From Pseudoalteromonas luteoviolacea DSM 6061 (lineage in GTDB: Bacteria > Pseudomonadota > Gammaproteobacteria > Enterobacterales > Alteromonadaceae): a stretch of 64,000 nucleotides of DNA. Made by a program: the position numbers and the translations under genes. The notes below the pieces were generated by a model. It saw nothing but the letters and a program-made list of their open reading frames with translations. It did no database searches and was not told where the DNA came from. Location: assembly GCF_001625655.1 (NCBI RefSeq), contig NZ_AUYB01000078.1, positions 19,791 through 83,790 of the forward strand. The letters run 5' to 3'. Shown here piece by piece: positions 53,181-62,424 of this stretch (its first letter is position 1; each line of letters begins with the position of its first letter).

Positions 53181-54305
53181 TTAGCTTGTCAACTTACGTG
53201 CTAAGTCAGCATGGCCTCTTACCATACTTTCTGTTAGTTGTTGATCTGGTTGAGTGCTATAGGCCCGTTTTACTGCCGTGCCGCCAATCACAATTGATCC
53301 CTTTCTTGGAAACATATACAAGTAGCCCTCAGGTGTTGGCACAACATAGGAATAATTGATTTTAGGTTGAGGTAATAAGTGCGTTAGTTGGCCTTGAATA
53401 GGGTACATGCTTTCATCGCCAAATAGCTTACTTGCTCCTAGCCCAGAGCAGTTTACGATGACATTTTCTGTGAGGGCGAGCACTTGGTCTTGGTTGTCAA
53501 ATTTGGTTTGTTTGAGTTTCACGCCTGCCATTTGTGCATCTTGTAAAATGGCTGGTAGATACAACATTGGATCGATGATCAAAGCTTTCATATAACTCTG
53601 ATATGGGTAGCCAAATAAATTGTCTTTGGTGCTAGTTGCTAAATTTGGATATAAATCATTACCACCAGGTAGCGCTCTGATTGAGTCTCTCACTTTTGGA
53701 AGCAGGAGATGGTAGTTATTCCAATAAACCCCATAACGAGGAACATTAACGAAACTTAGAAAGCGAGAAAATGACCCCCGAATAATCTGCCTGTCTTTCT
53801 CTAAAAATTCTGGCTTGACTATGCTTCTGTCAAAATAACTACTGGGTAACCAAAGTGCTGCTGCAATGTTTGAAGTAGTATTTGGAGGAAAGTCTTCAGC
53901 ATAGATGGTGACGTTAAACCCTTCGCGTGAAAGTATTAGAGCTGTTGTTAAACCCATTACGCCAGAGCCAATAATGGCAATGTCTTTTGCTAGAGGTTTA
54001 CTGGCCAATTGAGCGGCAATTATTGATGTTCCCCAAGAAAGTGTGATGCCACCGCCGCCATGTCCGTAATTGTGTACGAGCGTTTTATTGGCAATTTTTT
54101 GTGACTCCAATCGGTATCCATCTGGTCTGAATGGGCGTAGTCCAACAACGGAGTGTATTACTCTTTGCATTGAGGACTTTAAAGGTGTGTAATGATGGTA
54201 TCTACCGCGTTTATTTGAGTTTGTTATAGGGATAGAAGAGCAAGATGACAGCCCAAGCATACCAAGCCCATACCCTGCGCCGATTAAAAGTTTCCGTCTA
54301 TTCAT
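53181..54305 (-). CDS. FAD-dependent oxidoreductase, D-amino-acid-oxidase family, exported
   Basis: A 374-residue flavoprotein. MNRRKLLIGAGYGLGMLGLSSC is a twin-arginine-like lipoprotein signal. The FAD dinucleotide motif is DIAIIGSGVMGLTTALILSREG; VIVNCSGLGASKLF and LYMFPRKGSIVIGGT fit DAO-family members. It may oxidise an amine or amino acid outside the inner membrane. The most striking point is a perfect palindromic Zur-like box 22 bases upstream, which suggests zinc-dependent repression. No other enzyme genes are adjacent. Confidence 0.85.
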   Translation of the reverse strand: MNRRKLLIGAGYGLGMLGLSSCSSIPITNSNKRGRYHHYTPLKSSMQRVIHSVVGLRPFRPDGYRLESQKIANKTLVHNYGHGGGGITLSWGTSIIAAQLASKPLAKDIAIIGSGVMGLTTALILSREGFNVTIYAEDFPPNTTSNIAAALWLPSSYFDRSIVKPEFLEKDRQIIRGSFSRFLSFVNVPRYGVYWNNYHLLLPKVRDSIRALPGGNDLYPNLATSTKDNLFGYPYQSYMKALIIDPMLYLPAILQDAQMAGVKLKQTKFDNQDQVLALTENVIVNCSGLGASKLFGDESMYPIQGQLTHLLPQPKINYSYVVPTPEGYLYMFPRKGSIVIGGTAVKRAYSTQPDQQLTESMVRGHADLARKLTS

Positions 54306-54715
54306 GGTAATTCGCCATTTCTGTAATTGTTATAATATAACAATGTACCCAAAATAAATAATTGTAAAGCTAAGAGACGTAACAAATTGTGCAGATATAA
54401 CCACGTCTTTGGAGCGGGCTTTCCTATGTAAAGTTTAAAATATTGGATGAAACCACAATACCTCAAAACTGATGCTAATAAGCGCAGTTAGAATTGTGCC
54501 AGAGGCCTAAATGGCATTCTTTTCTAAGTCTACGATGTAACTTTGCTTCAATGTTCTAATGACATCTTCATATTCACTTAGGCCAAAGCCAATAGCTAAA
54601 GGTAAGTGCATGTCAAATATATAAAAATTGCATTTAAAACAAAGGGGATGTAAAGTTTGTCCCGATTTTTATAATGATCACAGTTTTACATTTTGCATTA
54701 ACAAGGAGCTTCTGA
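54306..54715. other. Divergent intergenic region with Zur-like box and a small ORF
   Basis: Contains the Zur-like palindrome near the flavoprotein start. A 34-codon minus-strand ORF lies at 54507-54611, with coding-like sequence (MHLPLAIGFGLSEYEDVI...) that I cannot assign. It may be a remnant. Confidence 0.6.
54325..54343. promoter_or_regulatory. Zur-like operator upstream of the flavoprotein gene
   Basis: ATTGTTATAATATAACAAT is a 19-bp palindrome around one central base, matching the gammaproteobacterial Zur box and the site before the window's Zur-type gene (22679-22693). It is 20 bases upstream of the flavoprotein ATG, where it would overlap the promoter. Confidence 0.82.
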
Positions 54716-55159
54716 ATGCACAAAGCCATATTACCCTTAATCATTGCATTTGCATCGTTTTCATCTCAATCAGCTGATTTTGAGTTTTCTACTGGTGGCG
54801 GAACGCAATATGGAGGTTTCATTGGCATCCAAGGGGGGCTTAAATTTGAAAAAAGCCGTTATTTTGCCGCTTTGGGATTGTTTGGGGTATCTGCTGGTGC
54901 TCAGTTTCAAATGTCAAACGATGGACACCATTCGCTTGGAGTTAATGGTGGCACGATGTACGGTATTTTCGGCGGTGACAAAGATTACATTGCCATGACG
55001 TACAATTATCATTTTAAAGGGTTTCATAATTCAGGTTGGGAAATCGGTACTGGTGTTGGCTATTTCAAGACAGAAGAGCACTCAATCTGGTTCAGCTCTG
55101 ACGTTGCTGAGGAAGAGGAAAAAGCACATATAATATTCAATATTGGCTACAAGTTTTAA
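54716..55159 (+). CDS. Exported outer-membrane-like beta protein
   Basis: The protein has 147 residues with a signal peptide (MHKAILPLIIAFASFSSQSA), strong AAGGAG site, then glycine-rich alternating segments ending IIFNIGYKF with a terminal Phe, the pattern of small outer-membrane beta barrels. No family recognised. Confidence 0.6.
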   Translation: MHKAILPLIIAFASFSSQSADFEFSTGGGTQYGGFIGIQGGLKFEKSRYFAALGLFGVSAGAQFQMSNDGHHSLGVNGGTMYGIFGGDKDYIAMTYNYHFKGFHNSGWEIGTGVGYFKTEEHSIWFSSDVAEEEEKAHIIFNIGYKF

Positions 55160-55186
55160 TTTGTATGGCGCTTTTAAATAAATGGC

Positions 55187-55741
55187 TCAGCTTAACGGTA
55201 CTGCGAAAAATGCAATTGGTTCGTCTGAGCTATTGTCTATTAGAATTAGAAATGCACCCTCAACGTTACACGTAGGCTCCCAAAGGGAGATGTTTCTATT
55301 TTGTTCAACAACGAACTGGTTGTAATCATGCGTGCCTTTTTTCATACTTTGGTAAGCAAGTTTTAGATTAAGATGGTGTAGCCAGCCATTAATTTTATCA
55401 AACGACAAGGTTTCTAAAAATGGCAAGTCTGGGTGAGTCCAACAACCTTGGCTGTCTCTTTTAACTTCAACTGGTTCAAGTTTGGTTTCATGTGCTATCG
55501 CCTCTAACAAGTACTCTTTTGCCAATTGTGGATTTTTATCAATACACTGCAACGCACATTTAATCCCCGCATCCATTTTAGAGATATCTTGTGCTAAAAC
55601 AGTCGCCGCATTAACTATCCAGTCATCAACTCGAAAGTCCAATGCTTGTTGTGCCGTTTTTGGTAAGGTATTTGAACTATTAGTCTTTCCTACTTCGAGC
55701 GCATGTGCTTTTAATATGAGCATGACTTTATTCGGGGTCAT
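55187..55741 (-). CDS. Protein of unknown function
   Basis: A 184-residue soluble protein, start at ATG 55741 with GGGAG eight bases upstream. It is mostly helical, with Cys residues at CALQCIDKN and CWTHPDLPF, and a C-terminal beta stretch (GAFLILIDNSSDEPIAFFAVP). No family recognised. Convergent with the beta-protein gene. Confidence 0.55.
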   Translation of the reverse strand: MTPNKVMLILKAHALEVGKTNSSNTLPKTAQQALDFRVDDWIVNAATVLAQDISKMDAGIKCALQCIDKNPQLAKEYLLEAIAHETKLEPVEVKRDSQGCWTHPDLPFLETLSFDKINGWLHHLNLKLAYQSMKKGTHDYNQFVVEQNRNISLWEPTCNVEGAFLILIDNSSDEPIAFFAVPLS

Positions 55742-55998
55742 TGCGATTTCTCCCAATATATAATGGTATAAATTATGAGCAGTTATATTTGTAACATAGT
55801 CAAGCGGAAATGGCTTAAAAATATTTAGTAAACTGAGAGTGAGTCATTAGGTATAGCTCCTTCTCCATGGGGTATTATGGAATAAATATAACAAAGTCCA
55901 TTCAAAAATCTGGTCTAGACTAATTCATAGAAAAGACATCATAAAGAAACATTTCTTGCGAATAATTCCAGCAACATTAATCATCAATAAGAAAAGTT

Positions 55999-57315
55999 AT
56001 GAAACTTCAGTTACTAAGCTTTGCAGCTGTCATGATTTCTACCTCTGCACTTGCCGATAGCGATATCTATTTAACTAATAATAGCGATCAAGTTTTAAAT
56101 ATCTCTGTAGAGCATACAGGCTCGGATACTATGAAATATGGAGATGAGTGGTCTCAGCACGTTACTCAATTAAATCCCTATGAAACTAAAATGGTTTTAA
56201 GCTTCAATCGATATTATGGTGCTAAGTCTGGGCATAATTATCAATTTAAAACTAAGGTGACTACGCAATCTGGGGATATTGTTAACTTGCAGCAAAATAT
56301 GAAGGGCACATGGTATGGTTCAACCATTACGCACAGTGCTTATGGCGAGGATTTTAATTCTGGCCACTTTAGTGATAGAAATATACACCGCTACCAGTCA
56401 AATATAGATTTGTCGGACCAATCTGTTGAAGTGGCATTTAAAGCTAAATCAACAGCTAGATATGACGACTTCTACTATACAATAACACCAAAACAGCAAG
56501 ATGAATTACCGGAGCCAAGCCCTGAACAGCTTAAAGTAATGAGTTACAATATCTGGGCGCTGCCAGTTATTGCCTCGCATATTTCAGACCGTATGGCGTT
56601 ACTACCCGACTATTTGAAAGGCTATGATGCGCTGCTTCTGCAGGAAGTTTTTCACGCTCAGAGAGAAACTTTTTTACAGCAAATTTCTACTGAATATCCT
56701 TATCAAACTCGCATGTTAGATAAACCTGGCGTTAATATTTATGATGGAGGTGTGATTATTGTAAGCCGCTACCCAATCGTTAATCAGACCCAGTATGTAT
56801 TTCCAGATTGTTCGAGCACAGATTGCTTTGCAGACAAAGGGGTTAACTATGCCGAAATAATTAAAAATGGTGAGGCTTATCACTTGTTTGCAACGCATAC
56901 TGCATCCAGTGACACAGACACTGCACGTCAGCACAGACAGTTGCAATTTAAACAAATACGCAATTTAGCAACGAGTTTAAATATTCCTCAAAATGAAACT
57001 GTTGTTTATGGGGGGGATTTCAATGTCAATAAGCTGAAGTTTCCTGGTGATTACTCTAACATGCTTGCTAATTTAGGCGCATCTGCACCTGAGTACCTAG
57101 GTTATACAAGCTCGACTTTTGATCCTCGCGTCAATTCATTTGCTAGAAAAGCCGGAGATACTGTTGAGTACCTAGACTATATTGTTGTGAGTGAAGAGTA
57201 TAAGGCAATCGAAAGTAATTCTAATGAAGTAAAAGTGCCACGTAGTACTCATCAAAGTATTTGGGAACATTGGGACTTATCTGACCATTTTCCTGTAAAA
57301 GCTGTGATCAAGTAG
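55999..57315 (+). CDS. Secreted sphingomyelinase-like phosphodiesterase
   Basis: The protein has 438 residues. Signal peptide MKLQLLSFAAVMISTSALA; an N-terminal beta domain to about residue 165; then a DNase-I-fold enzyme domain. Catalytic and metal residues are in VMSYNIWALP (Asn184), LLQEVFH (Glu216), VYGGDFNVNK (Asp, Asn), EYLDYIVVS and DLSDHFPVK (Asp429, His430). This is the pattern of bacterial sphingomyelinase C / phosphodiesterases that attack membrane lipids. The lipase-chaperone-like gene follows. Confidence 0.87.
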   Translation: MKLQLLSFAAVMISTSALADSDIYLTNNSDQVLNISVEHTGSDTMKYGDEWSQHVTQLNPYETKMVLSFNRYYGAKSGHNYQFKTKVTTQSGDIVNLQQNMKGTWYGSTITHSAYGEDFNSGHFSDRNIHRYQSNIDLSDQSVEVAFKAKSTARYDDFYYTITPKQQDELPEPSPEQLKVMSYNIWALPVIASHISDRMALLPDYLKGYDALLLQEVFHAQRETFLQQISTEYPYQTRMLDKPGVNIYDGGVIIVSRYPIVNQTQYVFPDCSSTDCFADKGVNYAEIIKNGEAYHLFATHTASSDTDTARQHRQLQFKQIRNLATSLNIPQNETVVYGGDFNVNKLKFPGDYSNMLANLGASAPEYLGYTSSTFDPRVNSFARKAGDTVEYLDYIVVSEEYKAIESNSNEVKVPRSTHQSIWEHWDLSDHFPVKAVIK

Positions 57316-57328
57316 CAGCCAATTAATA

Positions 57329-57361
57329 AGAGTGAGCTTGTTGTTATGCAATAAGCTCACT
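57329..57361 (+). promoter_or_regulatory. Stem-loop between the sphingomyelinase-like and chaperone-like genes
   Basis: AGTGAGCTT pairs with AAGCTCACT over a ~13-base loop, 14 bases after the stop. No T-run. It may allow partial read-through into the next gene. Confidence 0.5.
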
Positions 57362-57400
57362 ATTGGTGTTTAAAGCCTATGTTCATAGTGAGGTTTATTT

Positions 57401-58327
57401 GTGAAAAATAACATTCTTTATCTGGTTTTTATTGCGTTGGCGGTTATTTCTGTGGGTGCTTATCAAAAGGCTGACTTTACAGGTGCTAGTGGCGTTACTA
57501 GTGAAAAAGCGCTTCTGTATGTGCAGAAAAGTGAAAACAGCCAAAAGCTGGTCAAGCCTTCAAACACTGAGTCAATGGGTGAAGAAGGTCTTATCGAAGA
57601 GCTTATTGAAAAGTTAGCGATGGCTAATTTGACAGAGATAAAACCCTTGATTGAATCGTTTTGGCAAGTATGTCTGAAGCAGTCGACTTGTGACGAATTA
57701 TTGTCAGACTTACACACCAACACAAGCTTTGAAAAATATCAGCTGGTTGCCCAATACCCGACAAAGCAACAGGAGTTCAAAGTGCTAACGCAAAGCGAGG
57801 ACTTTAATACTAGCACGGTAGAAAAGGTTGAACGGATTAAAAGTATCTATGTTCAAGTGTGGGGTGATATTGCTTCAGAGGTATTTCACGAAGCATTCTC
57901 GTTTTACGACACGCGCGCCATGCTCGCTGAATTAACCGATAAGGGAAACGAATTAGAATACAACGATTTTATTGAACAATTAGATACTTTAGGCCAACAA
58001 GGCCGAATATCATTAGATAAAAGTGAGCAATATAGCATCGCTATCGAAGTACTGGGTGCAAACATGAGCCCTAGTAAATTGTCTGAGCTTAAAAGTCAGT
58101 TAGCCATGCAATACTTTGGCAAAGAGCAGGCTGAAGCGATTGTAGCGCGTCAGTATCAAGTCATTGAGCAGCAAAAAACGGTGCAAAATTACCATCAAGC
58201 ACTCAAGCAAAAAAAAGCTCAGCTAGAATTATTTAGAGAAACCGAGTTTTCAGACTTAACAGAGCAGCAATGGAGAAACCACTATGCTGCGGAGATCAAA
58301 GCCTTTAGAAAGGCGTTTTTTAATTGA
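57401..58327 (+). CDS. Lipase-chaperone-like (LifO-like) protein
   Basis: A 308-residue protein with an N-terminal membrane anchor (residues ~4-22), then a helical, charged, coiled-coil-rich periplasmic part. The C-terminal half (MQYFGKEQAEAIVARQYQVI ... ELFRETEFSDLTEQQW) resembles lipase secretion chaperones (Lif), in which helices wrap around the lipase. The classical RxxFDY motif is not visible. GTG start at 57401 with GAGG upstream. The enzyme upstream is a sphingomyelinase-like phosphodiesterase rather than a lipase, so it may fold that enzyme. Confidence 0.55.
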   Translation: MKNNILYLVFIALAVISVGAYQKADFTGASGVTSEKALLYVQKSENSQKLVKPSNTESMGEEGLIEELIEKLAMANLTEIKPLIESFWQVCLKQSTCDELLSDLHTNTSFEKYQLVAQYPTKQQEFKVLTQSEDFNTSTVEKVERIKSIYVQVWGDIASEVFHEAFSFYDTRAMLAELTDKGNELEYNDFIEQLDTLGQQGRISLDKSEQYSIAIEVLGANMSPSKLSELKSQLAMQYFGKEQAEAIVARQYQVIEQQKTVQNYHQALKQKKAQLELFRETEFSDLTEQQWRNHYAAEIKAFRKAFFN

Positions 58328-58489
58328 AGTAGGTGAAAGCGCGATTTTAGCGCCCGATATGAATGATTTTGTGAAGATACGAATTAATGTAAATAAGGTC
58401 GAGAACACGATTCCATTGATTACCCCTTTAAAAAATACGATGATTTGTCTACATTTTAGTTATTGATATCAAACTGTTTTGACGCTGGA

Positions 58490-61306
58490 ATGTCCAAATC
58501 ATCAGACTTAAATGTCACTTTAAATCAAGCGCCGCACAAGGATGAAGAGCTTATTTTCCCCCAAGAGTTGAGCCCATCTGAACTATTAAATTTTCTCAAG
58601 CTATCAACAGAATTAGCAGCTGACGAGGTTTTCTGGATGAAACCAGACTCAGAGATCCTGTACGTGAATAATACAGCATGTGAAAAGCTTGGATATAAAA
58701 GAAGTGAGTTGATTGGAATGAGGGTATGGGATTGGGACCCACTATTCCCGAAGGACGTGTGGCCAACCCTATGGGCTGAGTTAAAGCAAAAAAAGCACAT
58801 CGAGTTTGAGTCAAAGCATCAGACAAAAGACGGTGTGATTTTTCCCGTATTTATAAGAGGCCATCATATTCCATACGGAGATGAAGGTGTGCTCTTTGCC
58901 TATGTTACGGATATCTCTGAAAAAGTAGAACAAGAAGCAAAACTAAAGCAGGTTAATGAACAAATACAAAAAGAAGTTGCGATAAAAACCCAAGAGTTGG
59001 AGCAAAGCAATCATCGCTACGATATTGCTGTAGAAGGCACAGACGTTGGCCTTTGGTCGTGGAATATTGAAACAGATGAAACTTATTGGTCAGCAAAGTT
59101 TTATGAGCTACTTGGATTTGACAATGGCGAGATCGAAGCGAGTTTTGACGCGTGGAAGCAAAGGCTACATCAAGATGATCAAATACGAGTACTTCGTGCA
59201 TTGGAAGCCCACTTAAATGAGCACCAAAAATATGACTTAGAATTTCGTTTACGCTGTAAAGACAATCAGTACCGGTGGTTTAGAGGCAAAGGTAAAGCAG
59301 AGTTTGGCGCATCAGAAAAACCTGATCACATGTTTGGCAGCCTAGAAAGCATTCAAGAACAAAAAGCGTTAAAAGCAGCTTATGAATTTGAACAAGAAAA
59401 ATTTAAAAAGTTTGTAAATTTAGCGCCAATTGGCATTGCGATTAATCGTTTTGAAGATGGTGCATTTGAATATGTTAATGATGAATTTAGCCATTTCACA
59501 GGTTATAGCGTAGATGAGTTGAACCAGTTGGATTACTGGGAAATAACGCCCAAAAAATATGCTGAAGAAGAGCAACAGCAATTGACCGATATGATTGAGA
59601 CAGGTCGTTATGGTCCGTATCAAAAAGAGTATATACATAAAGCTGGCCACCTTTACCCAGTCTTGTTATCAGGCATTAAAATTTCTGGATTAAATGGCAA
59701 AGATTATATCTGGTCTGTTGTACAGGATATTACCAAGCAAAAGGACATTGAAAAGCAATTGCACAGGGCAAAAGAAGAATCAGATGCCAATTCATTTAGA
59801 ATGCAATTGGCTAATGACTCGGCAGGTATTGGTGTGTGGGAATGGGACATCAAGACAAATGATTTGGTGTGGGATGAATGGATGTATCGCCTCTATGGTG
59901 TTTCAGAAGAGTTGTTTTCTGGGGCATATGAAGCGTGGGAAAAAAGCGTTCATCCGGAGGATTTGCAAGAAACTAAAACTTTACTTCAAGATGCTATTCA
60001 AGGCACTGCAATTTATGACACTGAATTTAGGATTGTGCGCCCGGACGGTGTTATCCGTACCATGAAAGCCAGTGCAGAAGTGATAACCGATGAGCAGGGG
60101 AATGCGCTCAAGGTGGTAGGCGTCAATTACGATTTAACAGAAAAAATAGAAGCGCTGGAAACGCTTGCAGTGGCAAAACAAGAAGCGGAGAAAGCCAATC
60201 GGGCAAAAAGTGATTTTTTGGCGAATATGAGCCATGAAATTAGAACGCCCATGAATGCCATTTTAGGTTGCTTGCAGCTGTTTAAAAATGCAAAGCTCGA
60301 TAACGAACTAAGCACAATTTTAGACAATGCGTCTTTCTCGGCACAAAGCTTATTAACCATTATTAACGATATCCTAGATTACTCTAAAATTGAGTCAAAC
60401 AAGCTCACGTTAGAGCAGGCACCTTTCTCATTTGAGCAAATATTGGACTCTGTAAAGTACGACTTAGATGCGCTGGCGAGCAATAAAGGCATCGACTTTT
60501 TGTTTTACATTGATGATAAGTTTCATGATGGCTGGCTTGGGGATTTAGTCCGAGTAAAGCAAGTACTCCTCAACCTAGTATCTAACGCCGTTAAATTTAC
60601 TCACAAAGGCGCTGTGTCGGTTAGTGTGAGCAGCACCAAATTGAATAGCAAAGAGGCTATTCGTGTCGTGGTAATCGATTCTGGAATTGGGATGTCAGAG
60701 GATGCACAAAAACGGATTTTTGATAGATTCTCTCAAGCAGACAGTTCCACTTCTAGACAGTATGGTGGCACGGGCTTGGGTATGTCTATTACCGTTAGCC
60801 TCGTAAAACTGATGGGAGGTGAAATTAGCTTAAAAAGTGAGGTTAACAAAGGTACAGAGGTTTCGGTAATTCTACCATTAGAGCGCTCAAACGTGGAGCA
60901 TTCTAGCCAAAAACAAGAGTCCGTCATGCCTCCAGATTTGAGTGGTATGAAAATCTTAGTTGCTGAAGACAATAAGATAAATCAGGTTTTAATTCGCACA
61001 ATGTTAAAGCCTTGTCATGCTGCAGTGACGTTGGTAGAAAACGGCTTGCAAGCCGTAAACTTGGTTAAAAATACCGCTTTTGATTTGGTACTCATGGATA
61101 TACATATGCCTGAGATGGATGGCGTTGAAGCGCAGCGCTTAATTAAGTCGCTTGACCAATCGCTGCCCGTCGTTGCACTGACTGCCAACGTCATGAGCAA
61201 AGATGTGCAAAGTTATTTGCAGCAAGGTTTTGTGTCTCATGTGGGAAAACCAATTGATATAAACAACTTGTATGGGGTGTTAAAAGTTTTATGCGCTGAC
61301 AACTAG
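58490..61306 (+). CDS. Multi-PAS hybrid sensor histidine kinase
   Basis: The protein has about 938 residues. It is a soluble hybrid sensor: no membrane span is visible. Four PAS/PAC units (roughly residues 25-145, 175-300, 305-425, 435-565) include repeated YxWxxDPxF-type segments. HisKA has the phospho-His in FLANMSHEIRTPMNAILG, HATPase has VLLNLVSNAVKFT and GGTGLGMSI, and the C-terminal receiver has the Asp in DLVLMDIHMPEMDGVEA. It probably senses an intracellular signal such as redox state and passes phosphate through an Hpt protein elsewhere. The start is unsure: ATG at 58490 has no clear ribosome binding site. Confidence 0.92.
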   Translation: MSKSSDLNVTLNQAPHKDEELIFPQELSPSELLNFLKLSTELAADEVFWMKPDSEILYVNNTACEKLGYKRSELIGMRVWDWDPLFPKDVWPTLWAELKQKKHIEFESKHQTKDGVIFPVFIRGHHIPYGDEGVLFAYVTDISEKVEQEAKLKQVNEQIQKEVAIKTQELEQSNHRYDIAVEGTDVGLWSWNIETDETYWSAKFYELLGFDNGEIEASFDAWKQRLHQDDQIRVLRALEAHLNEHQKYDLEFRLRCKDNQYRWFRGKGKAEFGASEKPDHMFGSLESIQEQKALKAAYEFEQEKFKKFVNLAPIGIAINRFEDGAFEYVNDEFSHFTGYSVDELNQLDYWEITPKKYAEEEQQQLTDMIETGRYGPYQKEYIHKAGHLYPVLLSGIKISGLNGKDYIWSVVQDITKQKDIEKQLHRAKEESDANSFRMQLANDSAGIGVWEWDIKTNDLVWDEWMYRLYGVSEELFSGAYEAWEKSVHPEDLQETKTLLQDAIQGTAIYDTEFRIVRPDGVIRTMKASAEVITDEQGNALKVVGVNYDLTEKIEALETLAVAKQEAEKANRAKSDFLANMSHEIRTPMNAILGCLQLFKNAKLDNELSTILDNASFSAQSLLTIINDILDYSKIESNKLTLEQAPFSFEQILDSVKYDLDALASNKGIDFLFYIDDKFHDGWLGDLVRVKQVLLNLVSNAVKFTHKGAVSVSVSSTKLNSKEAIRVVVIDSGIGMSEDAQKRIFDRFSQADSSTSRQYGGTGLGMSITVSLVKLMGGEISLKSEVNKGTEVSVILPLERSNVEHSSQKQESVMPPDLSGMKILVAEDNKINQVLIRTMLKPCHAAVTLVENGLQAVNLVKNTAFDLVLMDIHMPEMDGVEAQRLIKSLDQSLPVVALTANVMSKDVQSYLQQGFVSHVGKPIDINNLYGVLKVLCADN

Positions 61307-61800
61307 TTGAAAGCGAATGTTACTCGCTACTCAATAACAGGTATATGCAAATAGGCGATTTTGATTAATAGGTTGAAACTCATCACTAAAAATAAGCTGT
61401 AACAATAGCAAAAAATATTTGGGTAGAAGGTAAGTGAGAACGGATCTTATACGGTTTTAAATTGATATATTGAACTATATTTTAATTCGACAAAGTGGGA
61501 AGGTGGCAACAAGAAAACATAGTACAATAGTAACTGTTTAGTCTGCATAGTATATAAGTCGGTTCTACTTCTGTTATTCCCTCTCTTTGAGTAATTTTTT
61601 TCCTGTAAATGCAAGGTAATAAGCGATGTGGTTTTCTAGGGAAAATATGGTAATGAAATTTATTTGCATGTTTCAGGTTTGTTTCCTTTGTTGTATTTAT
61701 TGTTTATAGTTGTTTGAAATTTTATTTTTGTTTTGTTATTGTCTTCTCGACCTAAATTTTAGGTTGTTAAAAATAAATTATAAAAATAATAAGGATTATT
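61307..61800. other. AT-rich intergenic region
   Basis: No gene seen. A small palindrome ACCTAAATTTTAGGT lies at 61750-61764, about 35 bases before the next gene, and may be an operator or hairpin. Confidence 0.55.
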
Positions 61801-62424
61801 ATGAATTCAATATCAAAACTGGCTATTGTTTCTCTGGGGGTGTTGTCTGCTAGTGCATTTGCGGCTGGCGATAATAAGATCAACTGTAAAACAGAAACTA
61901 GCCAGATTAAGTACTATTATGGTTGGGCAAGCTGTCATGCATCTGGGAAGTATCTTCAGGAGTATGTTAGCAGAAGCAGCTCCTTGTGGCACACAATAGA
62001 GGAGACGGAGTTTGACGGTATTAATTGGTCAACTTATAGATGTACTACAACTTTACCTCAAACAGGCTACGACACACATAATAGCGAGTCTTGCCAATAC
62101 ACCCCTAAGGCCAATATAACAGAACATCTAGTTCAATCGCATTATGATCGACGCACAGATACAACTTACTATGAAGCCGGTGTAATTGTTGCTGATTTCA
62201 CTTATAGCGACCGTGATGGTCAGGTACAAAAAGTTGAAAAGTGGGTCAATGGTGTAAGTACGACTCGTGGCCATGTGGATATTACTTCTACAAGCACTGT
62301 GAGACTTCGAGTTACTGACAATGATGGTAATGTGACTGACACAACTAGAACACTTACTCCTCCTATGATTGAGCAATGTCGACGAGGCGGAATGTTAGTG
62401 CTATGTGGTGATGATTTCTTTTAA
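61801..62424 (+). CDS. Secreted protein of unknown function
   Basis: The protein has 207 residues. Signal peptide MNSISKLAIVSLGVLSASAFA; six Cys in the mature part, probably disulfide-bonded; and a C-terminal PKD/Ig-like stretch (DFTYSDRDGQVQKVEKWVNG ... TVRLRVTDNDGNVTDTTRTL). AAGGA precedes ATG. No known enzyme motif. Probably secreted. Confidence 0.65.
   Translation: MNSISKLAIVSLGVLSASAFAAGDNKINCKTETSQIKYYYGWASCHASGKYLQEYVSRSSSLWHTIEETEFDGINWSTYRCTTTLPQTGYDTHNSESCQYTPKANITEHLVQSHYDRRTDTTYYEAGVIVADFTYSDRDGQVQKVEKWVNGVSTTRGHVDITSTSTVRLRVTDNDGNVTDTTRTLTPPMIEQCRRGGMLVLCGDDFF

Noticed and set aside
55750..55800. TATAAT-rich palindrome-like DNA resembling a Zur box
   Set aside because: The arms do not match the GTTATANTATAAC core; it is ordinary AT-rich promoter DNA.
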